Made by a program: the position numbers and the translations under genes. Positions 1-6,700 of a stretch of 38,796 nt of DNA are shown one piece after another. The first letter of the stretch is position 1, and each line of letters starts with the position of its first letter. The stretch comes from a virus. The DNA is taken from positions 1 to 38,796 of IMG/VR virus record IMGVR_UViG_3300023184_000279; one strand, written 5' to 3'. The notes under the pieces were generated by a model that saw only the letters and a list, made by a program, of their open reading frames with translations, was not told where the DNA came from and ran no database searches.

Positions 1-202
1 AGCAGGAGTTAGTGCTGGTGTTGCTGCTGCTGGTTCTGCTGGAACAAACGCAACTATTTATGGAAGCGGTGGTGGGGGCGGGGGCGGCGCGGGTGCTCCA
101 AATGCAACCACAAGCGGAGGAACCACTTTTGCTGCTGGTGCCAATGGTGGCGTTGGGGGTAACGGCGCAGGTGGCTATTTATTGATTTCATGGTGGGAGT
201 AA
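1..202 (+). CDS. glycine-rich phage surface/fibre protein, C-terminal end (partial)
   Basis: The reading frame is open from base 2 and stops with TAA at 200-202, so only the last 66 residues are present. They are dominated by Gly, Ala, Thr and Asn, with a run of six glycines and a final GAGGYLLISWWE. Glycine-rich C-terminal domains ending in GGxG repeats and an aromatic tail are common in phage receptor-binding and fibre proteins, where they form polyglycine-helix lattices. The gene directly precedes the head-tail connector genes, a place where head decoration or head fibre genes are often found, so a capsid-surface fibre is as likely as a tail fibre. The N-terminal part lies outside the window. 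Confidence 0.6.
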   Translation, partial: AGVSAGVAAAGSAGTNATIYGSGGGGGGGAGAPNATTSGGTTFAAGANGGVGGNGAGGYLLISWWE

Positions 203-206
203 TTCA

Positions 207-476
207 ATGGCTAATTATGTACTAATCAAAGATGGACGAGTTAAAAACCTTATCGTTGCAGATGAATCCTTTATTGAACTCATCAAAGATGATTATGATG
301 CAATTTTGGATGATGACTCATTTCCTGAAACTGCACATATAGGTGGAGCAGTTGTACAACTTGAAGATGGCAAGTGGATATTTGGTTCAAGTCCTTTTGT
401 TAATGCTTCTACAAATAACTTTATCGATGCAGAAGTAATCATTGCCGAACTCAGTGCTCCAGCGGAAGAGTCATAA
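207..476 (+). CDS. small phage structural-cassette protein, unknown function
   Basis: An 89-residue acidic protein starting MANYVLIKDGRV, four bases after the glycine-rich gene and three bases before the connector gene. Its opening, a short beta hairpin of the type 'YVLIKDGRVKNLIVAD', resembles small proteins that follow fibre genes in many phages and are annotated as hypothetical or as fibre-assembly-like. There is no signal peptide, membrane segment or cysteine motif. The pairing with the upstream fibre gene suggests a chaperone or accessory of that protein, but this is inference only. Confidence 0.6.
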   Translation: MANYVLIKDGRVKNLIVADESFIELIKDDYDAILDDDSFPETAHIGGAVVQLEDGKWIFGSSPFVNASTNNFIDAEVIIAELSAPAEES

Positions 477-479
477 TCC

Positions 480-890
480 ATGGCATTTACATATGTAGAC
501 CCAAGTTCAAATGACAGAGATAAAGTTCGTTTTATTATTGGTGACGTTGATAGCGCCGATTATCATTTCAGCGATGCTGAAATTACATATTTATTAACTA
601 CTTGGTTAACTCCAATTGATGCTGCTATTGCTGGGGCTGAGTTGATTGCTGGTCGTTTTGCACATAAAACTAACTACAGTCGTAGTATTGGTGACCTTAG
701 CATTTCAGAATCATATGGAACATCGGCTGCTGAGTTCAGAGCACTTGCACAAAGTCTTCGTTTGCAACGTGGAAAACTATCTCCGCCAACTATTAAAGTT
801 AATGCAGATGCGCTTAAATCTACAACAGATAAAACAATAACAAGTTACAACAGCGATTTCTATACTGGTATCCAAGATAACCGTACCTAG
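480..890 (+). CDS. head-tail connector (adaptor) protein
   Basis: This 136-residue protein begins MAFTYVDPSSNDRDKVRFIIGD and continues with an alpha-helical segment containing IGDLSISESYG. The pattern of an acidic N-terminus, an 'RFIIGD...SDAEI' helix start and a 'GDLSIS' turn is typical of actinophage gp6/gp15-type head-tail adaptors, which form the ring that docks under the portal. Gene order (adaptor, head closure, gp10-like, tail terminator) supports the role. The assignment rests on family recognition and position, without catalytic residues. Confidence 0.65.
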   Translation: MAFTYVDPSSNDRDKVRFIIGDVDSADYHFSDAEITYLLTTWLTPIDAAIAGAELIAGRFAHKTNYSRSIGDLSISESYGTSAAEFRALAQSLRLQRGKLSPPTIKVNADALKSTTDKTITSYNSDFYTGIQDNRT

Positions 891-898
891 GTATAACT

Positions 899-1252
899 AT
901 GACTTATATCAAGGGAAATCCCGCTCACTGGACTGACGATATGACCGATACGGTTGTCGTCTATAAAGGCACAACTATGGATTCCTATGGAAAACGGGCT
1001 ACTAGCGGAACTGGAACAACTTATAACTGTCGCATCATGTCAGATATCACCAAGATAACTACAGACCAAAAGCGCGGAGTTGTTGAAGAAGGTCGCCTCA
1101 TTATTCTAAATGACCCTGATGTAAATGTTGGCGATAGGTTAACTTTGCCAACTGGGGCAGAACCAATTATCACTAAAGTTGACAAGGTTAGTTATAAAGC
1201 AAATGGTTCAGTTGTCAATCATCACACGGTTGTTACTTTTGGTCGTGTTTAA
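899..1252 (+). CDS. head closure / head-tail stopper protein
   Basis: A 117-residue, largely beta-strand protein starting MTYIKGNPAHWTDDMTDTVV. Residues 60-115 form a domain rich in Val and Thr with 'GDRLTLPTGAEPIITKV' and 'NHHTVVTFGRV', as in SPP1 gp16/HK97 gp7-like head-closure proteins that plug the portal channel after packaging. It lies eight bases after the adaptor gene, and its TAA shares one base with the ATG of the next gene (TAATG), implying coupled translation. The function is inferred mainly from position and size. Confidence 0.55.
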   Translation: MTYIKGNPAHWTDDMTDTVVVYKGTTMDSYGKRATSGTGTTYNCRIMSDITKITTDQKRGVVEEGRLIILNDPDVNVGDRLTLPTGAEPIITKVDKVSYKANGSVVNHHTVVTFGRV

Positions 1253-1656
1253 TGGCTTCAATTGAAATTGTAGGTTTAGCCAAACTTAATCGCCTTCTTG
1301 CCAATGCTGGAGATAAGGGAACTCAAGCCCTAGCCCGTGGTCTCTATGAAGAGGCAACCATGGCTTTCAACGAGTCCCAAGTCCTTGTCCCAGTCGATAC
1401 CAGTGCATTAAAGGGAAGCGGTCACGTTCAAACCCCTATCGTTACAAAGGATTCAGTTGAAGTGACTATCGCCTACGGTGGTCCAGCAGGTGCTTACGCT
1501 TTATATGTCCACGAGCGAATCATGGCTCCAAGTGGAAAAAAGGTTTACCACGCTCCACCAACTCAAGCGAAATATCTTGAAACTCCAGTCAAACGTAGGA
1601 CAAAAGGGCTTGCTAGTAGACTTGGCGTTCATTTACAGAATGTTATGAAGGGTTAA
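1252..1656 (+). CDS. HK97 gp10-like neck/tail-completion protein
   Basis: The 134-residue product starts MASIEIVGLAKLNRLLANAG and contains 'ALARGLYEEATMAFNESQVLVPVDTSALKGS' around residues 26-57, then 'YALYVHERI' near residue 82. An amphipathic helix, then the 'VPVDTSALKGS' turn, then 'YAxYVHE' is the recognisable signature of HK97-gp10-like minor structural proteins of the neck. The C-terminus is basic (KRRTKG). It starts inside the stop of the preceding gene and ends two bases before the tail terminator gene. Confidence 0.75.
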   Translation: MASIEIVGLAKLNRLLANAGDKGTQALARGLYEEATMAFNESQVLVPVDTSALKGSGHVQTPIVTKDSVEVTIAYGGPAGAYALYVHERIMAPSGKKVYHAPPTQAKYLETPVKRRTKGLASRLGVHLQNVMKG

Positions 1657-1658
1657 TA

Positions 1659-2063
1659 ATGGCTACAGTATTAGAAGCAGTTGGCAACTATATCGATGCC
1701 AATAACGCCACTTTGACCCTTGGAACCAATCTTTTCCTATCTAAGATGCCTGAGACACCTGACTTATGTGTGGCTGTTTTTGAGTACGAGGGATTGCCTC
1801 CTATTGAGAATTTTGGCACTACGGGCTTTAGTATTAGTCGCCCAAGTGTTCAAATTATGTGCCGTGCTGGACGAGATGACTATGTAACTGCCCGAGATTT
1901 AGCCGAGACACTCCGAGTATTAGTTTCTGCGATATCCAACACAACCCTAACTTCAGTTGGTATTCTTCGTATCTCATCAATGGGTTCGATTATGCCGATA
2001 GGAGTAGACGAACTAGAGCGTCCAATAATCGTGTTTAATATGGATTGCTTTGTAGGTGCTTAA
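1659..2063 (+). CDS. tail terminator / minor capsid-type tail completion protein
   Basis: A 134-residue protein, MATVLEAVGNYIDANNATLTLG, with a central 'RPSVQIMCRAGRDDYVTARDLAETLRVLV' segment (about residues 62-90). Tail terminators of the lambda gpU/SPP1 gp17 class share this layout: an N-terminal helix, a beta strand carrying 'R P x V Q', then an 'A x x L A' helix. It caps the tail tube and joins it to the head. The TAA at 2061-2063 shares its last base with the ATG of the small zinc protein that follows. Confidence 0.65.
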   Translation: MATVLEAVGNYIDANNATLTLGTNLFLSKMPETPDLCVAVFEYEGLPPIENFGTTGFSISRPSVQIMCRAGRDDYVTARDLAETLRVLVSAISNTTLTSVGILRISSMGSIMPIGVDELERPIIVFNMDCFVGA

Positions 2064-2242
2064 TGTCAGTTATCGAACCTAACATTGAACAACCAACTCA
2101 GGAGAGAGACCCGTATGGCAGAAATGCAAACACAGACGACAACCAGCGCTGCTGGAAATGTGACCGTCTCTTATTTGAAAGCGCAACACGACCATGGAGT
2201 ATCCGTTGTCCGAGATGCAAGTCTAAAAATAAGTCAGGATGA
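2063..2242 (+). CDS. Com-like zinc ribbon small protein
   Basis: Starting at ATG 2063, which shares a base with the preceding TAA, the product has 59 residues: a polar N-terminus and a C-terminal ribbon, CWKCDRLLFES...IRCPRCKSKN. Two CxxC pairs about 16 residues apart, with hydrophobic residues and an 'IRCPRCK' knuckle, strongly resemble phage Mu Com, a zinc-binding protein that activates translation of the Mu mom DNA-modification gene. Its last 128 bases overlap the start of the next gene in another frame, so the two may be coordinated. That it acts on mRNA here is inference from the Com resemblance only. Confidence 0.6.
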   Translation: MSVIEPNIEQPTQERDPYGRNANTDDNQRCWKCDRLLFESATRPWSIRCPRCKSKNKSG

Positions 2243-2501
2243 GTTCCTCGCTAAATTAGAAGTGTTAGAGGGAAAAAGAACACCGCATGGTTTTAATTGT
2301 GCAATGGGAAGAATTGTCGAAGAAGTTGACGAACCTGTTAAATCTAAACTTAAAGAAGCCCTACTAAACGAACAAATTGAAGCGAGTATGCTTGTCCCCC
2401 TTTTGCAAGAATACGGGTATGAAGTGAGTTCAAATATTGTTCGCCGTCACCGTAGGCGTATGCTCGGCAAAGACGGGTGTAAGTGTCAACGTGAGTCTTG
2501 A
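2115..2501 (+). CDS. small HTH-like protein, basic C-terminus
   Basis: The chosen start is ATG 2115, preceded by the ribosome site AGGAGAG at 2099-2105; it gives 128 residues (MAEMQTQTTTSAAGN...). An upstream in-frame ATG at 2085 would add ten residues. The C-terminal third reads as a helix-turn-helix, 'LLQEYGYEVSSNIVRRHRRRML', ending with a small C-x-C pair (CKC). Similar 'VRRHRxxxCxC' endings occur in small actinophage proteins related to terminase-type HTH domains. It overlaps both the Com-like gene and, by 11 bases, the phosphoesterase gene. DNA binding is likely; the target is unknown. Confidence 0.6.
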   Translation: MAEMQTQTTTSAAGNVTVSYLKAQHDHGVSVVRDASLKISQDEFLAKLEVLEGKRTPHGFNCAMGRIVEEVDEPVKSKLKEALLNEQIEASMLVPLLQEYGYEVSSNIVRRHRRRMLGKDGCKCQRES

Positions 2502-3684
2502 TGATGCGTTAGATAATCTCCTAAAAACTACGGAGGTTAACTCAGTTAAAAAGACTGAGCCACGTCAGCGTTCAGCCGAATGGCAACCTGGAGTTACTTG
2601 GAATGGTGATGAAGGTTTAGTTACTACAGAGCCAATGGAGGGCGAGACTCATCCTGATTGGTCAGGGGTTCTCCGCATGTGGGGACTTGACCCTGAGCAT
2701 TTTTCAGTTGTTGAACCTGTTCTTTTCAATGTATGGGGCGACACCATGGGCATTCTCAATCGCCAATGGAAAGGCAAAGTAGTTCGAAAAGGCAAAGTAG
2801 AAAATGCCGATATCGAAGCCTTAATTCAAGAGATTAAAAAGCATAAGCCTCGTGAGCGCAAAGAGTTCGTGGGCGGAGCAAGTTTAGTTGTTTGCGCCTC
2901 TGACTGGCAGGTTGGAAAGCGCGATGGAGATGGACTCAAGGGATTAATTGGTCGCTGGCTTCAGGCTATCGATGATGTTGAGTTCAGATTAAAGGAATTG
3001 AAGAAACTGGGTCGTCCTATTGATTCAATCACCGTACTATGCCTTGGAGATTTAGTTGAAGGATGCGACGGTCACTATGACATTCAAACTTTCACAGTTG
3101 AAGTTGACCGCCGTGACCAAGTAAAGATTGCCCGCAGATTGCTTCGTGATGCTCTCATCCGCTGGTCTAAGTTGGTGCCTTCAATAACAGTTGCAGCAAT
3201 TGGAGGAAACCATGGAGAAAACAGAAAAAACGGAAAAGCATTCACAACCCTTAATGACAACGACGATGTGGCACTTGTGGAATCAATTGCTGAAATCTTT
3301 GCAGCCAATCCTGAAGCATATGGACATATTAAGTTTGCGATTCCGCAAGAGGAGTTGAGCCTAACCCTTGAGGTCCATGGAAAGATTATTGGAATTACTC
3401 ACGGTCACTTAGCCCGTTCAGGTCAGGGAGTTGAAGGAAAACTTCGTCGCTGGATTGCTGACCAAACGCTCGGGCGTCAAAAGATTGGCGATTGTGACAT
3501 TTTGGTTACTGGTCACTATCATTCACTAAAACTAGCAGATTGGGGAGGAGTCAAATGGCTACAAGCACCAGCCCTCGACGGGGGAAGCGTGTGGTGGAGA
3601 CAGTCGACGGGGGAGATTGCGGATGTGGGAGTCCTGACATTTGTTGTCAGCCAAGCGGGAATGAGCGACCTACAGTTATTATGA
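2491..3684 (+). CDS. calcineurin-like metallophosphoesterase
   Basis: Taking GTG 2491 as start gives 397 residues; an in-frame TTG at 2437 would add 18. The metal-binding motifs of the calcineurin-like phosphoesterase fold appear in order: 'ASDWQVGK' (the usual D-x-H is D-x-Q), 'LGDLVEG', 'GGNHGE', 'THGH' and 'TGHYHS'. These bind two metals and cleave phosphodiesters, commonly in DNA or nucleotides. The first motif's Gln in place of His is noteworthy but occurs in some phage members. The N-terminal 130 residues are a polar region of unknown role. The stop overlaps the next gene's ATG (ATGA at 3681). In the head-tail cassette it may trim DNA or serve as an accessory nuclease; this is inference. 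Confidence 0.8.
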   Translation: MSLDDALDNLLKTTEVNSVKKTEPRQRSAEWQPGVTWNGDEGLVTTEPMEGETHPDWSGVLRMWGLDPEHFSVVEPVLFNVWGDTMGILNRQWKGKVVRKGKVENADIEALIQEIKKHKPRERKEFVGGASLVVCASDWQVGKRDGDGLKGLIGRWLQAIDDVEFRLKELKKLGRPIDSITVLCLGDLVEGCDGHYDIQTFTVEVDRRDQVKIARRLLRDALIRWSKLVPSITVAAIGGNHGENRKNGKAFTTLNDNDDVALVESIAEIFAANPEAYGHIKFAIPQEELSLTLEVHGKIIGITHGHLARSGQGVEGKLRRWIADQTLGRQKIGDCDILVTGHYHSLKLADWGGVKWLQAPALDGGSVWWRQSTGEIADVGVLTFVVSQAGMSDLQLL

Positions 3685-3962
3685 ACGACCCAAGAGATAT
3701 CGCCCTATATGCTGCTGAATTGGTCTCAGGAGAGCGTCAGGAGGCTTACGGGCATCCCCTTGATAACTTTGAACGTGCAGCAAAGATATGGGCTGTAATC
3801 CTCGGCTGTGACGTCTCAGCCGAACAGGTGAGTCTTTGCATGGTCGGCATGAAGATTGCTCGTGAGGTCAACCAAACTAAGCCCGATACAGTCGTGGATG
3901 GAGTTGGATACTTTCTAACCTTGAGCATGATTCAAGAGGAAAGACTCCGTAGAACCTCTTGA
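3681..3962 (+). CDS. DUF6378-type phage protein
   Basis: Starting at ATG 3681 (four-base ATGA overlap with the phosphoesterase stop), the product has 93 residues and contains 'QEAYGHPLDNFERAAKIW', 'VGMKIAREVN' and 'DGVGYFLTLSMIQEE'. This 'YGHPxDNFxRxAxIW ... KxAREV ... DxxGY' helical pattern is the DUF6378 family, widespread in phages and related in style to all-alpha NTP pyrophosphohydrolases; its function is not established. An alternative ATG at 3555 has a good ribosome site (GGAGGAG) and would add 42 residues with a CGCGSPDICC segment, fully overlapping the phosphoesterase; I prefer 3681 because it matches the domain boundary. Confidence 0.7.
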   Translation: MNDPRDIALYAAELVSGERQEAYGHPLDNFERAAKIWAVILGCDVSAEQVSLCMVGMKIAREVNQTKPDTVVDGVGYFLTLSMIQEERLRRTS

Positions 3963-3968
3963 TTATTT

Positions 3969-3987
3969 AACCCTAGTTTGATATACT
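3969..3987 (+). promoter_or_regulatory. promoter-like site with phage motif (class I)
   Basis: AACCCTAGT at 3969-3977 is followed by TATACT at 3982-3987 with no recognisable -35 box. The pair sits 26 bases upstream of the start at 4014. The identical layout with the same 13-base offset recurs before the gene at 32971, and variants recur before many operons in the window. Confidence 0.6.
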
Positions 3988-4013
3988 TATCTTGTTCCTG
4001 AGAGGAGGACAAG

Positions 4014-5123
4014 ATGAGAGAGTTCAGAATCTCCGAGATTGATGTCGAGAAGACTTTAATCAAGGCTCAGAAACTTGCATCTAGGGGTCAGAAAAAAGGC
4101 TTAGAAGGTGGATTCAAAGTAAGCATTCAGTCACGCACTGAAGTTGCTGAAGGAATCACAAAAGAATATTCAGTCTTAGTAATCGAAGGCGAGCCAGTTA
4201 AGTACAACGGATGGCAATTTGTTGGCGTTGCTGAGTTCATTGAGGGCAAGGCTCTTACAAAGAGCATCGCTGGTGGAGTTGAAATCAAGTCATCCGATGT
4301 TCAGGTTGGCTATTGCGAGCATTGCAAAAAGGTTCGTTCACGCTCAAAAGTTATCTTTGTTAAGAATGGCGACTCAGGAAAGTTGAGTCAGGTTGGCTCA
4401 ACTTGCGTAAAAGATTTCTTAGGCTGGGAGTTCAATGCCTCAGCCTTGGTTACTGAAGAGGACTTTCAAGAGGAGTTTGGCGGATTTTCAAATGGTGGAT
4501 TCAGCGGATTCGATACTTTGAGCGTCTTGGCTTTAGCGGTCTGCGCCGTTGAAAAGGTTGGTTTCGTGCCTTCAGGTAGCGGACTTTCAACAAAAGAAAT
4601 TGTGTGGGAAAAACTTAATGGCGGATTCCACGGATTAAACAAATGGAAAGAAATTATCGGTCAGGAAGTTACCGATGCCCACAGAGAAAAGGCTCAGGAA
4701 CTTCGTGAGTTCGGCAAGGGCTTCGAAGGCGATTCAAGTTATGCCGAGAATGTTCGCCTTGTCAGCGGATTGACATTCCAAAAGTACAACACAGTAGGAA
4801 TCTTGGTCAGTCTGCTCAAGGCTGCACAGCGTCAGGCTGAAGCCAAGGCTGAGAAGAAGGTTTACAAGTCTGAAATCTTGGCTCCAGTTGGGGAAAAGAT
4901 TGAGGTCGAAGTAACAGTTCTTAGTGAAAATACTTTTGAGTCTCAGTTTGGATTAACTACTTTGTACACATTCGAAAGCGGAGAACACCAGTTGAAGTGG
5001 TTCTCAAGCCGTGGCTTGAATGTCGAAGTTGGCTCAAAGTTCACATTAAAGGGAACGGTTAAAGGTGTCGACGAATACAAGGGTGCCTTCTCAACAGTTC
5101 TTACTCGTTGCAAAGCCGTCTAA
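4014..5123 (+). CDS. actinobacterial phage/plasmid protein with treble-clef-like zinc module
   Basis: A 369-residue protein with a strong ribosome site (GAGAGGAGG) before ATG 4014. Residues 102-141 contain 'CEHCKKVRSRSKVIFV' and, after about 17 residues, 'QVGSTCVKDFLG', a zinc knuckle-like arrangement found in a family of proteins from actinobacterial plasmids and phages. The last 100 residues ('EVEVTVLSENTFESQFG', 'TTLYTFES', 'LKGTVKG', 'STVLTRCK') look like a beta-barrel, OB-like domain. I do not know a demonstrated function; nucleic-acid binding is a reasonable guess. It has its own motif-containing promoter and is unrelated to the structural genes on both sides, so it behaves as an independently expressed insertion. 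Confidence 0.65.
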   Translation: MREFRISEIDVEKTLIKAQKLASRGQKKGLEGGFKVSIQSRTEVAEGITKEYSVLVIEGEPVKYNGWQFVGVAEFIEGKALTKSIAGGVEIKSSDVQVGYCEHCKKVRSRSKVIFVKNGDSGKLSQVGSTCVKDFLGWEFNASALVTEEDFQEEFGGFSNGGFSGFDTLSVLALAVCAVEKVGFVPSGSGLSTKEIVWEKLNGGFHGLNKWKEIIGQEVTDAHREKAQELREFGKGFEGDSSYAENVRLVSGLTFQKYNTVGILVSLLKAAQRQAEAKAEKKVYKSEILAPVGEKIEVEVTVLSENTFESQFGLTTLYTFESGEHQLKWFSSRGLNVEVGSKFTLKGTVKGVDEYKGAFSTVLTRCKAV

Positions 5124-5142
5124 ATAGCGATGCGATACACTT

Positions 5143-5221
5143 TGTCTACTGTGCGCTTAGTCGCCTCATTGCCTGTCTATACCGTGCGCTAGTCGCCTCG
5201 ACGGTCTATGGGGCTACCCAT
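5143..5221 (+). repeat. degenerate ~31-base direct repeats plus small hairpin in a non-coding gap
   Basis: The 121-base gap between 5124 and 5244 holds two diverged tandem units beginning TGTCTA at 5143 and 5174, with GTGCGCTTAGTCGCCTC at 5151-5167 and GTGCGCTAGTCGCCTC at 5184-5199, and a trace of a third (GTCTA at 5204). A hairpin ATGGG-loop-CCCAT follows at 5208-5221. A good ribosome site, GAGGAGG, precedes the next gene at 5245. The role of the repeats is unknown; a leader RNA or operator array for the tail operon is possible. Confidence 0.45.
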
Positions 5222-5244
5222 GTGCCGTATTCGAGGAGGTTTAG

Positions 5245-5490
5245 ATGGCTCGTTACAGAGTCTTGCAGGGTATTGACTACCCACCAAACAAACGTGCTGA
5301 GGTTGGCGATTTAGTCGATGACCTTCCAGCCAATGCAATTAAATGGCTATTAGATACTGGTGCTATTGAAGACCCAAGTAAGCCAAAAAAAGTTGAAGTA
5401 ATAGTTGAAGAAACTCCCGCTCCAGTAGTTGAAGAAACTTTAATCGTCGAAGAAACTCCCGTCCCAGTCGCCGAGGAGGTCACTGAGTAA
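5245..5490 (+). CDS. small actinophage tail-cassette protein
   Basis: An 81-residue acidic protein. Residues 1-40 (MARYRVLQGIDYPPNKRAEV, then 'GDLVDDLPANAIKWLLDTGAIE') match a small domain recurrent in actinophage structural cassettes, in which 'Y+VLxGxxYPPxKRAExGD' and 'WLLxxGAIE' are conserved. The C-terminus consists of repeated VEETP-type units, a flexible acidic tail. It lies directly upstream of the tail tube genes and its TAA overlaps the tube ATG (TAATG). The family is seen in structural regions but its role is not known. Confidence 0.65.
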   Translation: MARYRVLQGIDYPPNKRAEVGDLVDDLPANAIKWLLDTGAIEDPSKPKKVEVIVEETPAPVVEETLIVEETPVPVAEEVTE

Positions 5491-6218
5491 TGCCTACATT
5501 TCGTCATGGTAAAAATACCGTTGTTCTAGTTGACCAGTATGACCTTTCAGGTTATTACAAGGAAAGCACAACATCTCGCTCAATTGAAACTTCGGATACA
5601 ACTGCTTTTGGAAATAGCGCGAAGACATACATTTCAGGATTAAAAGACGGCACCATGAATCTATCGGGAATGTTCGATGGTTCTACGGGCGCGGTTGATG
5701 AAATCATGGCAGCAGCCCTTGGTGGTGCTGATAACACTGTGACAGTTCAACTTGAAGGAAACGTAGTTGGAACAATTGCTCACATGCTTGCTACGCAAGA
5801 AACTTCATACGAAGTAAGTTCTCCTGTAGGTGACGTAGTTTCAGTTACCAGTCAACTACAGGCTGACGGAGGGTTGGAGTCAGGTCGCGTACTTGCTCCT
5901 GCGACCGTTGTAACAACTGCAACAACGACAAATGGTACCGCTGTCGATAATGCAGCAGCAACAACAAATGGTGGAGTTGCACATGCTCATGTGACAGCAA
6001 ACGCTAACAATGGCACTACAACAATCAAGGTTCAGCACTCAACCGATAACTCGACTTGGGTTGACTTGGTTACATTCACAACCGTTGCCACAACAATCAA
6101 AACTTCTCGCAGAGTTGAGGTTGCAAGTGGAACAACAGTAAACCGTTATTTGCGCTCGCAGATAACAACAGCAGGTACAGGCAGCATAACTACAACCGTC
6201 GCATTCGCAAGGAGATAA
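5490..6218 (+). CDS. major tail tube protein with C-terminal Ig-like domain
   Basis: The 242-residue product starts MPTFRHGKNTVVLVDQYDLS. Residues 1-130 form a tail-tube-like domain: 'SIETSDTTAFGNSAKTYISG', 'GTMNLSGMFDG' and 'ETSYEVSSPVGDVVSVTSQ' recur in the downstream gene. Residues 140-242 are Thr/Ala/Val-rich beta structure ('TTIKVQHSTDNSTWVDLVTF'), as in Ig- or carbohydrate-binding-like domains displayed on the outside of siphovirus tails. The tube domain polymerises around the tape measure. The high coding rank and neighbouring chaperone genes support assignment as a tube subunit. Confidence 0.75.
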   Translation: MPTFRHGKNTVVLVDQYDLSGYYKESTTSRSIETSDTTAFGNSAKTYISGLKDGTMNLSGMFDGSTGAVDEIMAAALGGADNTVTVQLEGNVVGTIAHMLATQETSYEVSSPVGDVVSVTSQLQADGGLESGRVLAPATVVTTATTTNGTAVDNAAATTNGGVAHAHVTANANNGTTTIKVQHSTDNSTWVDLVTFTTVATTIKTSRRVEVASGTTVNRYLRSQITTAGTGSITTTVAFARR

Positions 6219-6248
6219 TAAAAAATGCCTACATTTCGTCATGGTAAA
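5490..6248 (+). repeat. 24-base identical repeat at the 5' ends of the two tail tube genes
   Basis: Bases 5490-5513 and 6225-6248 are identical over 24 bases and encode the same N-terminus, MPTFRHGK. The span given runs from the first to the second copy. Later parts of the two proteins are alignable but diverged, indicating an old gene duplication with a conserved or gene-converted start. Confidence 0.8.
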
Positions 6249-6641
6249 TCCGCAGTATTCAAAATCGGTTCAAGTGGTACCCCGGGTACTGCTACCGCAA
6301 TTTCAGATGCAGTAAGAGAAGTTACTTTCCCACGCTCAATCGAGACTGGCGAGACAACAACTTTTGGCTCAAGTGCAAAGACATACCTAGTCGGTTTGTC
6401 AGATGCAACAATTTCAATCAGTGGTGTGTTCGATGCAACATACGATGCTCAGTTGGCTGGTCTAGTTGGCGTTGATGGAGTAGCATTTGAATACGGACCA
6501 TCAGGTTCAACAAGCACATATGTCAAGTACACTGGTTTATGCGTTATGACTTCATACGAAACATCATCACCAGTTGGCGATGTCGTTACATTCACAGCGC
6601 AGTTCCAAGTATCAGGCGCAATTACTCGCGCTACATACTAA
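6225..6641 (+). CDS. second tail tube protein (paralogue without Ig domain)
   Basis: This 138-residue protein is a compact paralogue of the preceding one: MPTFRHGK, 'SIETGETTTFGSSAKTYLVG', 'ATISISGVFDATYDAQ' and 'TSYETSSPVGDVVTFTAQFQ' align with residues 1-130 of the upstream gene. It lacks the Ig-like extension. Two tube paralogues could assemble as a mixed tube, or one may be the bulk subunit and the other a decorated minor subunit made at a different ratio. Seven bases separate the genes, so they are co-transcribed. Confidence 0.7.
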   Translation: MPTFRHGKSAVFKIGSSGTPGTATAISDAVREVTFPRSIETGETTTFGSSAKTYLVGLSDATISISGVFDATYDAQLAGLVGVDGVAFEYGPSGSTSTYVKYTGLCVMTSYETSSPVGDVVTFTAQFQVSGAITRATY

Positions 6642-6700
6642 TAATTAAATAACAACTAAATATAAACCAAGTCGTGTCCTAGAGACCTAAAGGAGATATC

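Noticed and set aside
2437-2490. Upstream TTG start for the phosphoesterase
   Set aside because: It would extend the protein over the basic C-terminus of the preceding gene with no ribosome site; the GTG at 2491 needs only a short overlap.
5108-5314. Open frame across the repeat gap
   Set aside because: Its product has no family resemblance and it overlaps the real genes at both ends.
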